Shown piece after piece: positions 1-9,326 of a DNA stretch of 64,000 bases. Source of the stretch: Orychophragmus violaceus (lineage: Eukaryota; Streptophyta; Magnoliopsida; Brassicales; Brassicaceae); the NCBI GenBank assembly GCA_030180135.1, contig CM058233.1, positions 60,470,500 through 60,534,499 on the forward strand. Reading direction: 5' to 3'. The notes below the pieces were generated by a model. The model was not told the origin of the DNA. It saw nothing but the letters and a program-made list of their open reading frames with translations, and made no database searches. The position numbers and the translations under genes are program-made. The first letter of the stretch is position 1. The number at the start of each line of letters is the position of its first letter.

Positions 1-16
1 GATATTCCGAACTATC

Positions 17-1158
17 ATGGTTCGAAAGAGTACAGCCAGGGTCAGTCCTTCTGTGGCAGCTGGTCCGGTTGGTCCTTATCCACCGTCCAGTTTGACTGTT
101 GACCAAATACGGAAATTGCGGACGAAGTGCCAGATTCCGTCGGAGGTGGAGATACTTATCCCATCGCCGGACATGTCCCCGGAAACTGTCGTCGAAGGCC
201 ATTATTGCGCTTCTTATACCTATTTCGATAAATGCGGATTGTTTTTTTCCAATCCCTCGCATTATCTCATGGGTTTTAGCTCAGCTCCAACTGGCCTTTC
301 ACCAGATGACTCCGAATTTCGTTCGGTATGTCGTCGGGCTCGGGGTCAGAGCTGTCGAGGAAGGTGAGGAGTCTTTGGCTTTGGTTTTCTTTCTTTCTTT
401 TATCTTTCCCTTTCCCCTTTCGTTTAAGCGACCGCCGTCTTTTTGTATAGGCCGTTGAGGCCGTGAATGCGTATGCGGTCCGGTCTGAGAACGAGGTTCT
501 GGATGCTCAGACTTACGAGCTCGAGTCTGCTCGAGAGGCTGCTACTCAAATGAATGCCGAGCTCCAGGAATCCTTGGCCAGGGAGGAGCGTTTGAAGGAG
601 AAGGTTGCGGGTCATGCCGCCGTGGAAGCAAGGATCGCGTATCTCGAGAGGAGAGAGGAGGAGCTGTCCTGTCAGCTTGGTGCCGCCGAGGCTCAAATTC
701 GGACTGCGGAAGAGTCGAAGCGGGTCGAGCTCCGTAAGGCTCGGAAAGAACTCCATAACCAGTATATGGTGATTTTGGCCGGGGTTAAAGAGAGAGCTGA
801 GAGGAGAAAAATCCAGACAAGTGCCGAGATCCGTCTCCAGGAGACCTTGGCCAACATCGAGCTCATCGCTGAGATTGCGGCTGGAGAGGTGGACATGACC
901 CGAGAGGTGCTTAAGATGGCTGAGCAGAAACGGGTTGCTCTAGCGGAAATGGAGGCCGCGGCAGTCTCCGACTTTAGCGTTGGCAAGCTTGCCCTGCCGG
1001 CAATGTCGGAGGACTCCGTGGCCATGGCGAGTTCTCCGCCTGCTCCCCCAGCTGAGACCGTCCCGAGGACGACTGGTGAGGCCGACTCCCGGCCGAGAGG
1101 AGAGGCGGGCGATGGAGCGGAGGACCTGATCGGCGACTCCTCCTATGCACCGTTTTAA
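17..1158 (+). pseudogene. Antisense ORF of element A (Transposase_28-like plus coiled coil), damaged
   Basis: This plus-strand gene opposes pol. The N-terminal part (PPSSLTVDQIRKLR, EVEILIPSPDMSPETVVEG, YFDKCGLFF) matches the start of the antisense gene in B and resembles the 'putative gypsy type transposon' domain family (Pfam Transposase_28). An extra T in the T run at 242-248 shifts the frame. A GT-AG interval at 364-450 joins directly to the last exon, giving an Ala/Glu/Arg-rich coiled coil up to 1158 (MNAELQESLAREERLKEKV, TSAEIRLQETLANIELIAEI). Compared with B, the middle exons are missing. The upstream region is outside the window. Confidence 0.75.
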
Positions 1159-1699
1159 AACTGTCGTTGTTATTACCCGAGAGGGTTTTTTATTTCTTTT
1201 TCAGACTTTTGTTGCCCAAGGGGCTTTTTGTTCGATCTTGGGGACGTTATGTCCCCCTTCTTTTTATGAACTGCTTTTTAAATCTTTTATGCCTTAGCAT
1301 AGATTTTTATGTTTTTATGCCTTAACATAAGATTCGAGCCGTTGCGGCGATTCGAACTTCTCCAGGGGAATCGAGCAGATAACTTATTTTGAGTTGCCTT
1401 AGGTAGTTCTTTGTGAACTTTAAGTCAATCACATTTGAGCTCGAGCTCTCTGCTAGGAATAGTCTAGAGGACGAATACTTCGTAATGTAAGATTCAGGCT
1501 TAATCGCTGAATTTGAAAAGAGAAGTATGAAGTATGAAAACGAATCGAGGTAAACTTACAAAGATCCGACTTGGGGTATGTAGAGGTTGCATGCTTGAAT
1601 AGCTGTCTTGACCTCGTTATTTTGCTTAAGGGGTGGGGCAGCCCCCCAATTCTTTTAATCCGTATAAGGTTTAGAAGAATTGTATTCTTAAGGGAGATC
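1159..1699. other. Spacer between tandem repeats and antisense ORF, element A
   Basis: No convincing coding frame. It holds the region just after the antisense ORF stop, T-rich on the plus strand, and a stretch rich in GAGCTCGAGCTC-like words. The equivalent stretch of B (about 45401-45735) is similarly non-coding. Confidence 0.6.
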
Positions 1700-2255
1700 A
1701 TTATGGATCTCTTTCTTTGGAGCGATCATTTCAGTTCGTTCGTAGTGGGAGGACCGTTCTAGGTCGCTTGTTTTTGGGACGATCATTTCAGTTCGTTCGG
1801 TTTGGAGGGACCGTTCTAGGTCGCTTGTTTTTGGGACGATCATTTCAGTTCGTTCGAAGCGGGAGGACCGTTCTAGGTCGCTCGTTTGAAGGGATAATTT
1901 CATATCACTTGGTTATAGAAGAGATAATTTCATATCGCTTTGAAGAGATAATTTTTTTTCACTTGGAGACGATAATTTCATATCGTTTTTACTTTGGGAG
2001 AGGCCGTTTCAGGTCGCTCGGAAAGGATAATTTCATATCGCTTGATTTTTAGGAGAGGCCGTTTCAGGTCGCTTGGAAGGGATATTTTCATATTGCTTTG
2101 ATATTTTGGAAGAGGCCATTTCAGGTCACTTGGGAAGGATAATTTCATATCGCTTTGTCTTAGAAGAGATAATTTCATATCACTTTGCTATTGGAAGAGA
2201 TAATTTCATATCACTTTGGTCCGTTGGAAGAGATAATTTCATATCACCGTAACGG
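1700..2255 (-). repeat. Tandem repeats downstream of pol, element A
   Basis: Two families sit side by side. Plus-strand units of 57-58 bp beginning GATCATTTCAGTTCGTTCG start at 1723, 1781 and 1838. From about 1885 to 2250 a shorter unit built on GATAATTTCATATCRCTTTG recurs about ten times with variation. The short frames seen here are repeat artefacts. Hypervariable tandem repeats between pol and the 3' LTR are known for Tat/Ogre elements. Confidence 0.85.
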
Positions 2256-2386
2256 CTCTAACAGGAAGAGACGTTTGATTAGAAGACTTATTTTGATTTC
2301 ACAAAGATAAGCTAGTATGACTTCGTCAGAAGTTGTCGAGCTCGGTAAGAGCTTTGTGTTTGGGGGGTGGCTGCGCTCGAAGTCGA

Positions 2387-2431
2387 GCTGCCTACGTACC
2401 CTTTTAAGGGGATCAAGCCATTTCGTAGTTC
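2387..2431 (-). promoter_or_regulatory. Post-pol conserved hairpin, element A
   Basis: Sense (minus) strand has CTACG, then CTTGAT, an inner stem CCCT/AGGG with loop TAAA, then TACGTAGGCAGC. CTACG can pair with CGTAG as an outer stem. It lies about 20-60 bases downstream of the pol stop. Homologous sites occur in B, C (two) and D (two). Confidence 0.6.
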
Positions 2432-2449
2432 GATTATGTTGATGTACTC

Positions 2450-5400
2450 CTAGTGGAAATACTTTTTGAGGTTGATGATGTTCCAAGGTCGTAGTTCGGG
2501 CTTCTGGGTTTCCACTGACTTGAGTCGGTAGACCCCGTCCTTTACGACGTCGGTGACCTGGTAAGGACTTTCCCACTTTGCCCCTAATTTTCCAGCGTGT
2601 TCTTCCTTTTTATGGTCGAACACTTTCCGCAAGACGAGCTCTCCTACTTGAAACCTTCGAGTTTTGATTCGGGAATCATAGTAGCGAGCTGCGGCTTGTT
2701 GGTAATTCTGGAGTCGAGCTAATGCGAGGTTCCTTCTTTCGTCGACGAGGTCGAGCTCGTCAGTTATCATCTTGTTGTTAAGTTCCTCTTGTCGTGGGCA
2801 TTCTTCTTTGCGGATGCTTGACACGAGAATTTCAGCTGGTACTACCGCCTCGATTCCGTAAGCCAGCGAGAAGGGAGTCTCGCCAGTGGATTTGCGGGGG
2901 GTAGTCCGGTAGGCCCAGAGTACGGATGGGAGTTCGTCACTCCATGTTGTTTTGCACTCGTTGAGCCTTTTCTTGAGGCCGTTCATAATCACTTTGTTAG
3001 CTGCTTCTGCTAGCCCGTTCCCTTGGAGGTAGCGTGGCGTTGAGTAAGTCAGCTTTATGTTCCAAGTTCTGCAGAACTCTTTGAACGTGTTTGATATGAA
3101 CTGAGATCCGTTATCGGTAACAATCTCGTGGGGTAGTCCATGTCTGCAAACGATGTTTCGCCAGACGAACTCCTTAACATGAACGTCCTTAATTTTCTGG
3201 TATGACTCTGCTTCAATCCACTTGGTGAAGTAGTCTGTCATTACCAATAGATGTGTGGCTTTCTTTTTTTCAGATGCGAACAGCGGTCCAACGATGTCCA
3301 TTCCCCACCGCATGAATGGGTATGGTGATGAGATAGAGGAGAGTTTCTCCGACGCTTGGTGGATAATTGGGGCATGCTTTTGGCATTTATCGCACTTGTT
3401 GGAGAAAGATTCGCATTCGGCGGCCATTGTAGGCCAATAGTAGCCTTGCCTTTTGATTCGCACGGCCAATGCTCGTCCTCCGGAATGGCTTCCGCAGGAT
3501 CCGTCATGTGTTTGTGTAATCACGGCTAGGGCTTGCTTTTTGTCAAGGCATTTAAAGTAAGGTCCGGAGAGGCTCCTTTTAAAGAGCTCTCCTTGTGTGA
3601 CGCAGTACCTCGCACTTTGCATTTTAAGTTTCCGCGCCTCCCATTTGCCGTCGGGAACTTCGCCGTTTGTGATGTATCGAATGATCGGAGTTCTCCAATC
3701 TTCGTCTTTGTTAGGCTCAGGTCCCTGACTAGTGGATGCGGTTTGAATTGGTCCGTCGGGGACGTTCGCGACGTATACGGTGTTTCTGGGATCAAGATCA
3801 TCGTCAATCGCGATGATGTCGCTATTAGTGTCTCCGGGACACTCTTTGCGTTTGACATCGTTCTTCACAGCGGGCCCGTCCTCTTTCAAGGACAGAGCTT
3901 TGAGAGCTATGTCGATGCTTGGTTTTTCTATCCCTTCGACTGGTATGATCCTTTTGAGGTTAGGATCTGATGTCGATGCTAATGCGGCTAGCGCATCGGC
4001 TGCAGTGTTTTCACCTCGTGGAATTCGTGTTAGGTCGAAGAATTCGATCTGTTCGGCCAATGTATGGACTACCCGTAGGTATGCTTCCATTCGTTCGTCT
4101 TTGGCCTCGTAGTCGCCATGATATTGGCTCGTGACCAGTTGGGAATCGCTGAAGGCATTTACTTCTCGGGCTCCTATTGCTATTGCAAGTCTAAGCCCGG
4201 CTATCAGCGCTTCGTATTCTGCCTCGTTATTCGATGCGGCGAAGCCCAATCTAAACGATTGTTCTAATACTTCACCCGTTGGGGAGACTAATTTCACTCC
4301 GACTCCGGACCCTTGTCTTGAGGAAGCTCCATCGACGTAGAGTTTCCATCTTTGGGCCGAAGTCGGGTCGAGTTCTATAGTCGGAGGGAGCTCGATTATG
4401 AAATCTGCCAGTACTTGCCCTTTTAGGCATGTTCGAGCTTTGTATTCAATGTCGTACTCGCTAAGTTCGATAGCCCATTTGACCAAACGACCTGATTGGC
4501 TTGGACTGTGAAGGATGGTTCTCAGTGGCTGAGAGGTCATCACTATGATCGAGTGCGATTGAAAATACGGTCGGAGTTTCCGAGCCGATGTTACTAGCGC
4601 TAAGGCGAGTTTTTCCATGGCGGGGTACCTGGTTTCAGCATCGATCAGGGTCTTACTGATGTAATACACCGGCCGTTGTTCGTTTTGTTCCTCGCGAACC
4701 AGGACTCCACTTACTGCTGCCGTCGAGACAGCTAGGTAGAGGTAAAGGGGTTCTCCTTCTACTGGTTTCGCCAGTATGGGTGGTTCACTTAAGTAAGCTT
4801 TGAGCTGAGTGAATGCCTCTTCGCACTTTTCGTCCCAAAGGAACTTTTTGTTTGCTTTGAGCAAGTGATAGAAGGGTAGAAATTTATCAGTCGACCTTGA
4901 GATGAGGCGATTCAGAGCAGCTATTTTGCCGGTTAGGCGCTGGACTTCTCGCGTTGTTCTGGGAGATTTCATCTCTATGAACGTTGCGATCTGTTTGGGG
5001 TTCGCTTCGATCCCTCTTTCGGTTACTAAGTAACCGAGGAACTCTCCTGAAGGGACCCTGAAGGTACATTTAGCTGGGTTGAGTTTCATCCCATACTTGT
5101 TAAGAATGATAAAGCATTCTTTTAGTTGGGGGATGTGATCCTCGTACCTCGAAGATTTTACCAGCATATCATCGATGTAGACCTCCATGGTTTTGCCTAG
5201 GAGTCCCGAAAACATCTTGTTGACGAGGCGCTGGTAAGTTGCTCCTGCGTTTTTCAGTCCGAAGGGCATGACTTTGTAGCAGTACGTGCCTCGATCCGTT
5301 ATGAACGAAGTCTTTTCTTGGTCTTCAGGGTTCATTAATATTTGATTGTACCCTGAGAACGCGTCCATAAAGGATAGCAGCTGATGTCCAGCGGTGGCCT

Positions 5401-5890
5401 CGACCAATCGGACGATGTGCGGGAGTGGGAAGCTGTCCTTTGGACATGCTTTGTTGAGATCCGTGAAGTCTACACAGACCCTCCACTTTCCGTTCTTTTT
5501 CTTAACCACCACGGGGTTCGCGAGCCAGTCGGGGTACTTGACCTCTCTAATCAATCCGATTTTTAATAACCGATCGACCTCGTCATTGACGGCTTTGGCC
5601 CGTTCAGGGCCTAGTTTTCGACGTTTCTGTCTTACAGGTTTGTAGGTTGGGTCGACATTCAGCTCGTGGCTGGTTACGTCGATGTTTATCCCTTTCATGT
5701 CTGCTGAAAACCAGGCGAAGGAGTCGACATTCTTTTTGAGAAAAGAGACCAGTTCGTTCTTAACTGGATCTGATAGGTCGATTCCGATGCCAACGAGTCT
5801 TTCGGGATGAGCCTCGTCTATGCAGACCTGAGTCGTGAGGTCCTTTGGGGGTCCTATTTGAGTGGGGTCGTTCGACCTTTTGGTCTGCAT
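2450..5890 (-). CDS. pol: pol of element A: reverse transcriptase, RNase H, integrase (intact)
   Basis: A 1146-codon uninterrupted frame. Reverse transcriptase occupies roughly residues 85-290, with the catalytic YIDDM at 238-242. A tether region leads to RNase H (about 515-645) with YVDG (D520), NNEAEYEAL (E558) and SDSQLV (D582). Integrase follows: an HHCC zinc-binding segment near 795-836 (NKCDKCQKH) and catalytic D865 (MDIVGPL), D926 (TDNGSQF) and E962 (AEAANK). The C-terminal GELVLRKV and WESPYQV segment is the usual integrase tail. All key catalytic residues are present. The likely natural product is a Gag-Pro-Pol polyprotein reached by readthrough at 5923, so the ATG at 5890 may not be used. 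Only gag is visibly broken, so this is the best-preserved element in the window. Confidence 0.96.
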   Translation of the reverse strand: MQTKRSNDPTQIGPPKDLTTQVCIDEAHPERLVGIGIDLSDPVKNELVSFLKKNVDSFAWFSADMKGINIDVTSHELNVDPTYKPVRQKRRKLGPERAKAVNDEVDRLLKIGLIREVKYPDWLANPVVVKKKNGKWRVCVDFTDLNKACPKDSFPLPHIVRLVEATAGHQLLSFMDAFSGYNQILMNPEDQEKTSFITDRGTYCYKVMPFGLKNAGATYQRLVNKMFSGLLGKTMEVYIDDMLVKSSRYEDHIPQLKECFIILNKYGMKLNPAKCTFRVPSGEFLGYLVTERGIEANPKQIATFIEMKSPRTTREVQRLTGKIAALNRLISRSTDKFLPFYHLLKANKKFLWDEKCEEAFTQLKAYLSEPPILAKPVEGEPLYLYLAVSTAAVSGVLVREEQNEQRPVYYISKTLIDAETRYPAMEKLALALVTSARKLRPYFQSHSIIVMTSQPLRTILHSPSQSGRLVKWAIELSEYDIEYKARTCLKGQVLADFIIELPPTIELDPTSAQRWKLYVDGASSRQGSGVGVKLVSPTGEVLEQSFRLGFAASNNEAEYEALIAGLRLAIAIGAREVNAFSDSQLVTSQYHGDYEAKDERMEAYLRVVHTLAEQIEFFDLTRIPRGENTAADALAALASTSDPNLKRIIPVEGIEKPSIDIALKALSLKEDGPAVKNDVKRKECPGDTNSDIIAIDDDLDPRNTVYVANVPDGPIQTASTSQGPEPNKDEDWRTPIIRYITNGEVPDGKWEARKLKMQSARYCVTQGELFKRSLSGPYFKCLDKKQALAVITQTHDGSCGSHSGGRALAVRIKRQGYYWPTMAAECESFSNKCDKCQKHAPIIHQASEKLSSISSPYPFMRWGMDIVGPLFASEKKKATHLLVMTDYFTKWIEAESYQKIKDVHVKEFVWRNIVCRHGLPHEIVTDNGSQFISNTFKEFCRTWNIKLTYSTPRYLQGNGLAEAANKVIMNGLKKRLNECKTTWSDELPSVLWAYRTTPRKSTGETPFSLAYGIEAVVPAEILVSSIRKEECPRQEELNNKMITDELDLVDERRNLALARLQNYQQAAARYYDSRIKTRRFQVGELVLRKVFDHKKEEHAGKLGAKWESPYQVTDVVKDGVYRLKSVETQKPELRPWNIINLKKYFH

Positions 5891-5914
5891 GGTGGCGAGC
5901 TCCTCCTCTTTCTG

Positions 5915-5923
5915 TAATTGCTA
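5915..5923 (-). promoter_or_regulatory. Putative stop-codon readthrough signal (UAG CAA UUA), element A
   Basis: The protease frame ends TAG-CAA-TTA on the minus strand. Pol (ATG at 5890) is in the same frame with no further stop between. UAG CAA UUA is the tobacco-mosaic-type leaky context (UAG CAR YYA). The identical nine bases occur at the same place in B. Confidence 0.6.
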
Positions 5924-6553
5924 CGCAGGGGATTTCTCGATCTGCTTGTATCCGTTCATGTAACACTGACGGGAGATCTTTTGACTTCCGTAAATGGTTT
6001 TGATCCCTTTGGGTGTCGGGAACTTTACACATTGGTGGTAGGTCGATGGTACCGCTTTCATGTCGTATATCCACGGTCGACCTAGGATTGCGATATAGGG
6101 AGCTGGCCGATCTACTATGACGAAATCTGTCATTCTCCGAACTCCTCCAGCAATTACTGGGGCGAAGACGGAGCCCATCGAGTATGTCGTTTCGCCAGCA
6201 AAACCTACTAGTGGTGTCTTTTCTTCCACAATCTCGGAGTCGTTAAAGTCCATCTTTTTGAACGCGTCGTAAAAGAGGACATCTACCGAACTTCCTGTGT
6301 CAATCATTATCCTTGAGAGTTCGACGTCTCCCACTACTAGACAAACGAGGAGAGCGTCGTCGTGTGGTTTGTCGAGATTACTTGTCTCGCTCTCGTGGAA
6401 GATGATTTCGTGGTCTGGACCCAACATTGGGGTTTTTCCCCCTCTGTCGGTCTCGACTCTTCTTTGAAGAGCTTTGATCGAATTGACCGAGTCGCGGCAA
6501 AGCTTGGAGCCACCGAAGATAAAGTCGATTCGTTTAGGGGGTATAGCCCGTAC

Positions 6554-6585
<32 letters not shown>

Positions 6586-6628
6586 CAGAAACGAGGGAGA
6601 TTGATTCTTGAGCGTAAACTTTTGGCAT
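5921..6628 (-). CDS. Protease domain of element A (gag-pro distal part)
   Basis: Retropepsin-type aspartic protease that processes the Gag-Pol polyprotein. The active-site motif is in VGDVELSRIMIDTGSSVDVLFYDAF, with the DTGSS triad region. A second-half motif, APYIAILGRPWIYDMKAV, holds the conserved ILG turn. The frame enters through the 30-nt G run in a phase different from gag, so here protease is out of frame with gag; in B the two are one frame. It ends in TAG followed by CAATTA, and the next ten codons continue in the same frame into pol. The nominal ATG at 6628 lies upstream of the homopolymer and is probably not a real start. Confidence 0.85.
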
Positions 6629-8713
6629 GAGCCGGAGGCGGGGATAGTGCCGAACCTCTCGGAGTACCGCTCAGGTTAAGCTCGCCGAGGATGAACTCGA
6701 CTCGCTTCCGCGACCCTTGAGGGAGGGTTTCGGGAGATTCCGGCTCCTTTGACCGTTCCCGTTTGTTTTGAGAGTGCTTTTTGGAGTTCGACTCCTTGGT
6801 CTGTTTGTTTTCCTTTTTATCGGACAGAGTTTCCTCCTCGACCTCGGAGTCTTTTTTGCTTTCGGACTCTTGTTTTTGAGCCTCTGCTTTAGCTCGAGTA
6901 TAGCAGTCCTCGGTCGAGTGCCCCCTCTTATTGTGGAAATAACAGAATTTTTCCTTGTCGAACTCGAATTTCTTCGAGCTCTTTGGGCTCTCGACCGCGT
7001 TGACGTTCCCTGACTTACGGGAATCCTTTTTCGAGTTCGAATTCTGCGAGCTCGACGGGTTCTTTTCTTTTCGGTGCTTTTCCCTGAAGGCCGTGGTTTC
7101 GTCCTCGAGGCGAGCAAAGGCCGATGCGCGATGGAGGGCGTCATCGAGCGTTTGGGGTTCGCGGACTGTTATTTCTTCGCGGAATATGGTTGAGAACCAT
7201 AGTCCCCGTCTTAACGCTTCTATGGCTACCTCATCTCGTGGGTTCGCGATTTTGGATTTTATTTCCTTAAATCGGTCGATGTACGAGCGAAGTGTTTCGT
7301 CGGGTTTTTGAGAGACGCCAAATAAGGCTGCCTCGGTAGTCTTTTCCTCGATGAAAACGGAGTATTGTTTGAGGAAAGCCGTCATGAACTGGGTGAAGTT
7401 GTCAATGGACCTTTCTTCCAGTCCGGCAAACCATTCTAGGGCAGAACCTGATAGGTTTTCCGCGAAGAGCCTGCAGAAGGCTGGCTCCCTCTCCTCATCG
7501 GTAAGGTACACCCTTGCCATCGCTAGTCGGAATGCCCTGATGTGGGCTTTCGGGTCTGATTTCCCAGAGAATTCTGGAAACTTAGTTTTCTTGATCTCAC
7601 GGATTCTTGCAAACGCAATCCGATCTGTGAACGGCGTTTGTTGTGTTTCTTCGATCACTCGATCGATGTCAGGAGCCGCGCTCGTCGCCATGTGAACTTT
7701 CGAGCTCAGACTGTTAAACTGGGCTTTAGCCTGTTCAATGTATTGTCTAAGCATATCGTGTTCATTGCCTTCTGCGGGTGCGACCTGGACTTGTGCCTGA
7801 CCTGACGTTTGTTCCGGAAAAATGGGGTCGAGGAGATCGATCGTTGGGATCGACCTCGTCTGATCGACCTGTGGCGTTCGGAACTGAACTGAGTTTGATC
7901 CATTAAGGAGTCCCGAGCTCGAGGCGAAGGCAGAACCTCCTAGTTGCCTCGGTCGGATGTTAGAGTTACTCGGGAAAGGTGGTGGCCCGGGTAATGGTCG
8001 GTTTCTTGATCCAGTTGGATCTGTGACCATTGAACTCGAACCAAATGGGGTCGGTACCGCGATAGGGGTCATTGTAGGGCGGAAGCCGCTATTTGACGTA
8101 TTACCGAAATTTCCCGACGTTCCCGGGGGAGTTACTACTTGGGAGAAGTCCAAGCGAGTACACGGTGGAGGACTTATGGGAGTTCGCGTTGGTCTGCCCC
8201 CTTGGCTTTGACTGGCGAGCTCTTCAAGATGGGCGTTCAGGCGCCGCTCTTGTTCTTCGAGCTGCGCTGCCAGAGAACGGTTTGCGACCTCTTGGGCCCT
8301 TGCGCTTGCCTCGTTGTTTCTCGTTCGATCTACAACAGGCTTAACATCGAACGGATCTCGGCAAGATCGCTTGGTCCTTGTCTCTGTGGAGCAGAAGGTA
8401 GTGGCGAATTAGGTCTGGTTACTCCAGATCCTCCTCCTGGGGTGGGTATTGAGTCATTTCTCATCCACACCCAGTTTCTGCTCGGATCATTAGTTCCTGA
8501 CAAAACATTTGTCGGAGTCTGGCTTGTCGCGATTGTTTGAGCGACGGAGCCGGCTGGTGCCGAGGTCGTGGTGACTGAGGCAGAGCTCGTCAACACGCCG
8601 TCGGTCTGACCCATGTTTCTTACCCCGGTAGTGTTCTGAGGAACGTTGTCGACCGTTTGAGGGCGGTCAACTGGTGGTGTGGCGCTGGGAGAGCCAGTTT
8701 GGTCGGGATTCAT
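6534..8713 (-). pseudogene. gag: gag of element A (frameshifted)
   Basis: Gag is the structural protein of the retrotransposon particle. The start at 8713 (MNPDQTGS) matches the start in B. The first segment runs to 8330, where one G present in B is missing and the frame hits TAG; the frame resumes and is open from 8153 to 6534. The second segment carries a retrotransposon Gag core (around RIREIKKTKFPEFSGKSDPK to DDALHRASAFARLEDE, roughly residues 160-370 of the 539-codon segment). A Lys/Glu/Ser-rich tail includes the zinc knuckle CYFHNKRGHSTEDC, of form CX2HX4HX4C, a spacing known from Tat Gags. The frame ends just past a 30-bp homopolymer (6555-6584) that separates it from protease. Confidence 0.88.
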
Positions 8714-8767
8714 CTCGATCTATCGGATCTAGGATCTGATTCTTAAGATAGGAAAGGCTATAGAATG

Positions 8768-8785
8768 TCCCCACAGTCGGCGCCA
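8768..8785 (-). other. Primer-binding site of element A
   Basis: Minus strand reads TGGCGCCGACTGTGGGGA two bases inside the LTR. The same 18-mer follows the 5' LTR of B. TGGCGCC at the start is the expected complement of a tRNA 3' end; I do not assign the tRNA species. Confidence 0.8.
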
Positions 8786-8787
8786 AA

Positions 8788-9326
8788 TGTGAGATCCGGG
8801 ATTCACACTAAGAATTTGTATTCGTGGATTTGGACTTTTGGATATAGAAATGGTATAGTTTCCTATGAATCAAAGACTTTATTGAGATTGATCGTCGAGA
8901 TAGAACAAACACAGTCGAGAAGAGAGTACAAAGTATATGATCGAGCTATCTAATCGAAGTGTTCTTAGCCTAGGTTGGAATTGTCTTTAATGAGTCGCCA
9001 CTTCTTCCTTTAGATAGTCTCGATTCTGATCTCCTCGTCCTGATATTTCGGCCTCGTCGTTGTAACGATCTCCGAGATTTATGCGGATCAGTTGAACTGG
9101 CGAAGACCGAGTTGCTCTATCTCCACGTCATCCTCTGCCGAGCTCGAGCTTGATTATCTCCGGCTTCGGCATCGTCTGGGCCTCTCCAAGGCGTTTGCTT
9201 CGCTTGGGCCCAACAAGAGAATTGGCTCTCCCGTCTATCTTTGATTCTGGAATGGGCTCGTAATTACGGGCCTTTGTCTTGTCTGTTAATGGGCCAGATT
9301 TCCTAGAGGGAAATCCAGTACCAACA
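8788..9326 (-). repeat. 5' LTR of element A
   Basis: About 539 bp, starting TGTTGGTACTGG and ending GATCTCACA on the minus strand. It is homologous along its length to the two 536-bp LTRs of element B, which fixes both ends. The minus-strand end abuts the primer-binding site after TTT. The TATTTAA box seen in the B LTR is altered here. Confidence 0.9.

Larger units (their letters stand above)
1..9326 (-). mobile_element. Element A: Tat-lineage Ty3/gypsy LTR retrotransposon, 3' end outside window
   Basis: Read on the minus strand the order is LTR (9326-8788), primer-binding site, gag, protease, reverse transcriptase, RNase H, integrase, a post-pol hairpin, tandem repeats, and an ORF on the opposite strand. 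That order with an antisense extra ORF is characteristic of the Tat group. The 3' LTR lies left of base 1, so neither the target duplication nor LTR divergence can be measured. The right flank (from 9327) is antisense-ORF sequence of element C, so A inserted into C. Pol is intact; gag is interrupted by frameshifts. Element B is a second copy of the same family. Confidence 0.93.

Noticed and set aside
3533..4112. Plus-strand frames of 110-145 codons inside A pol
   Set aside because: They overlap the intact minus-strand pol frame, have no family resemblance, and are shadows of its codon bias.
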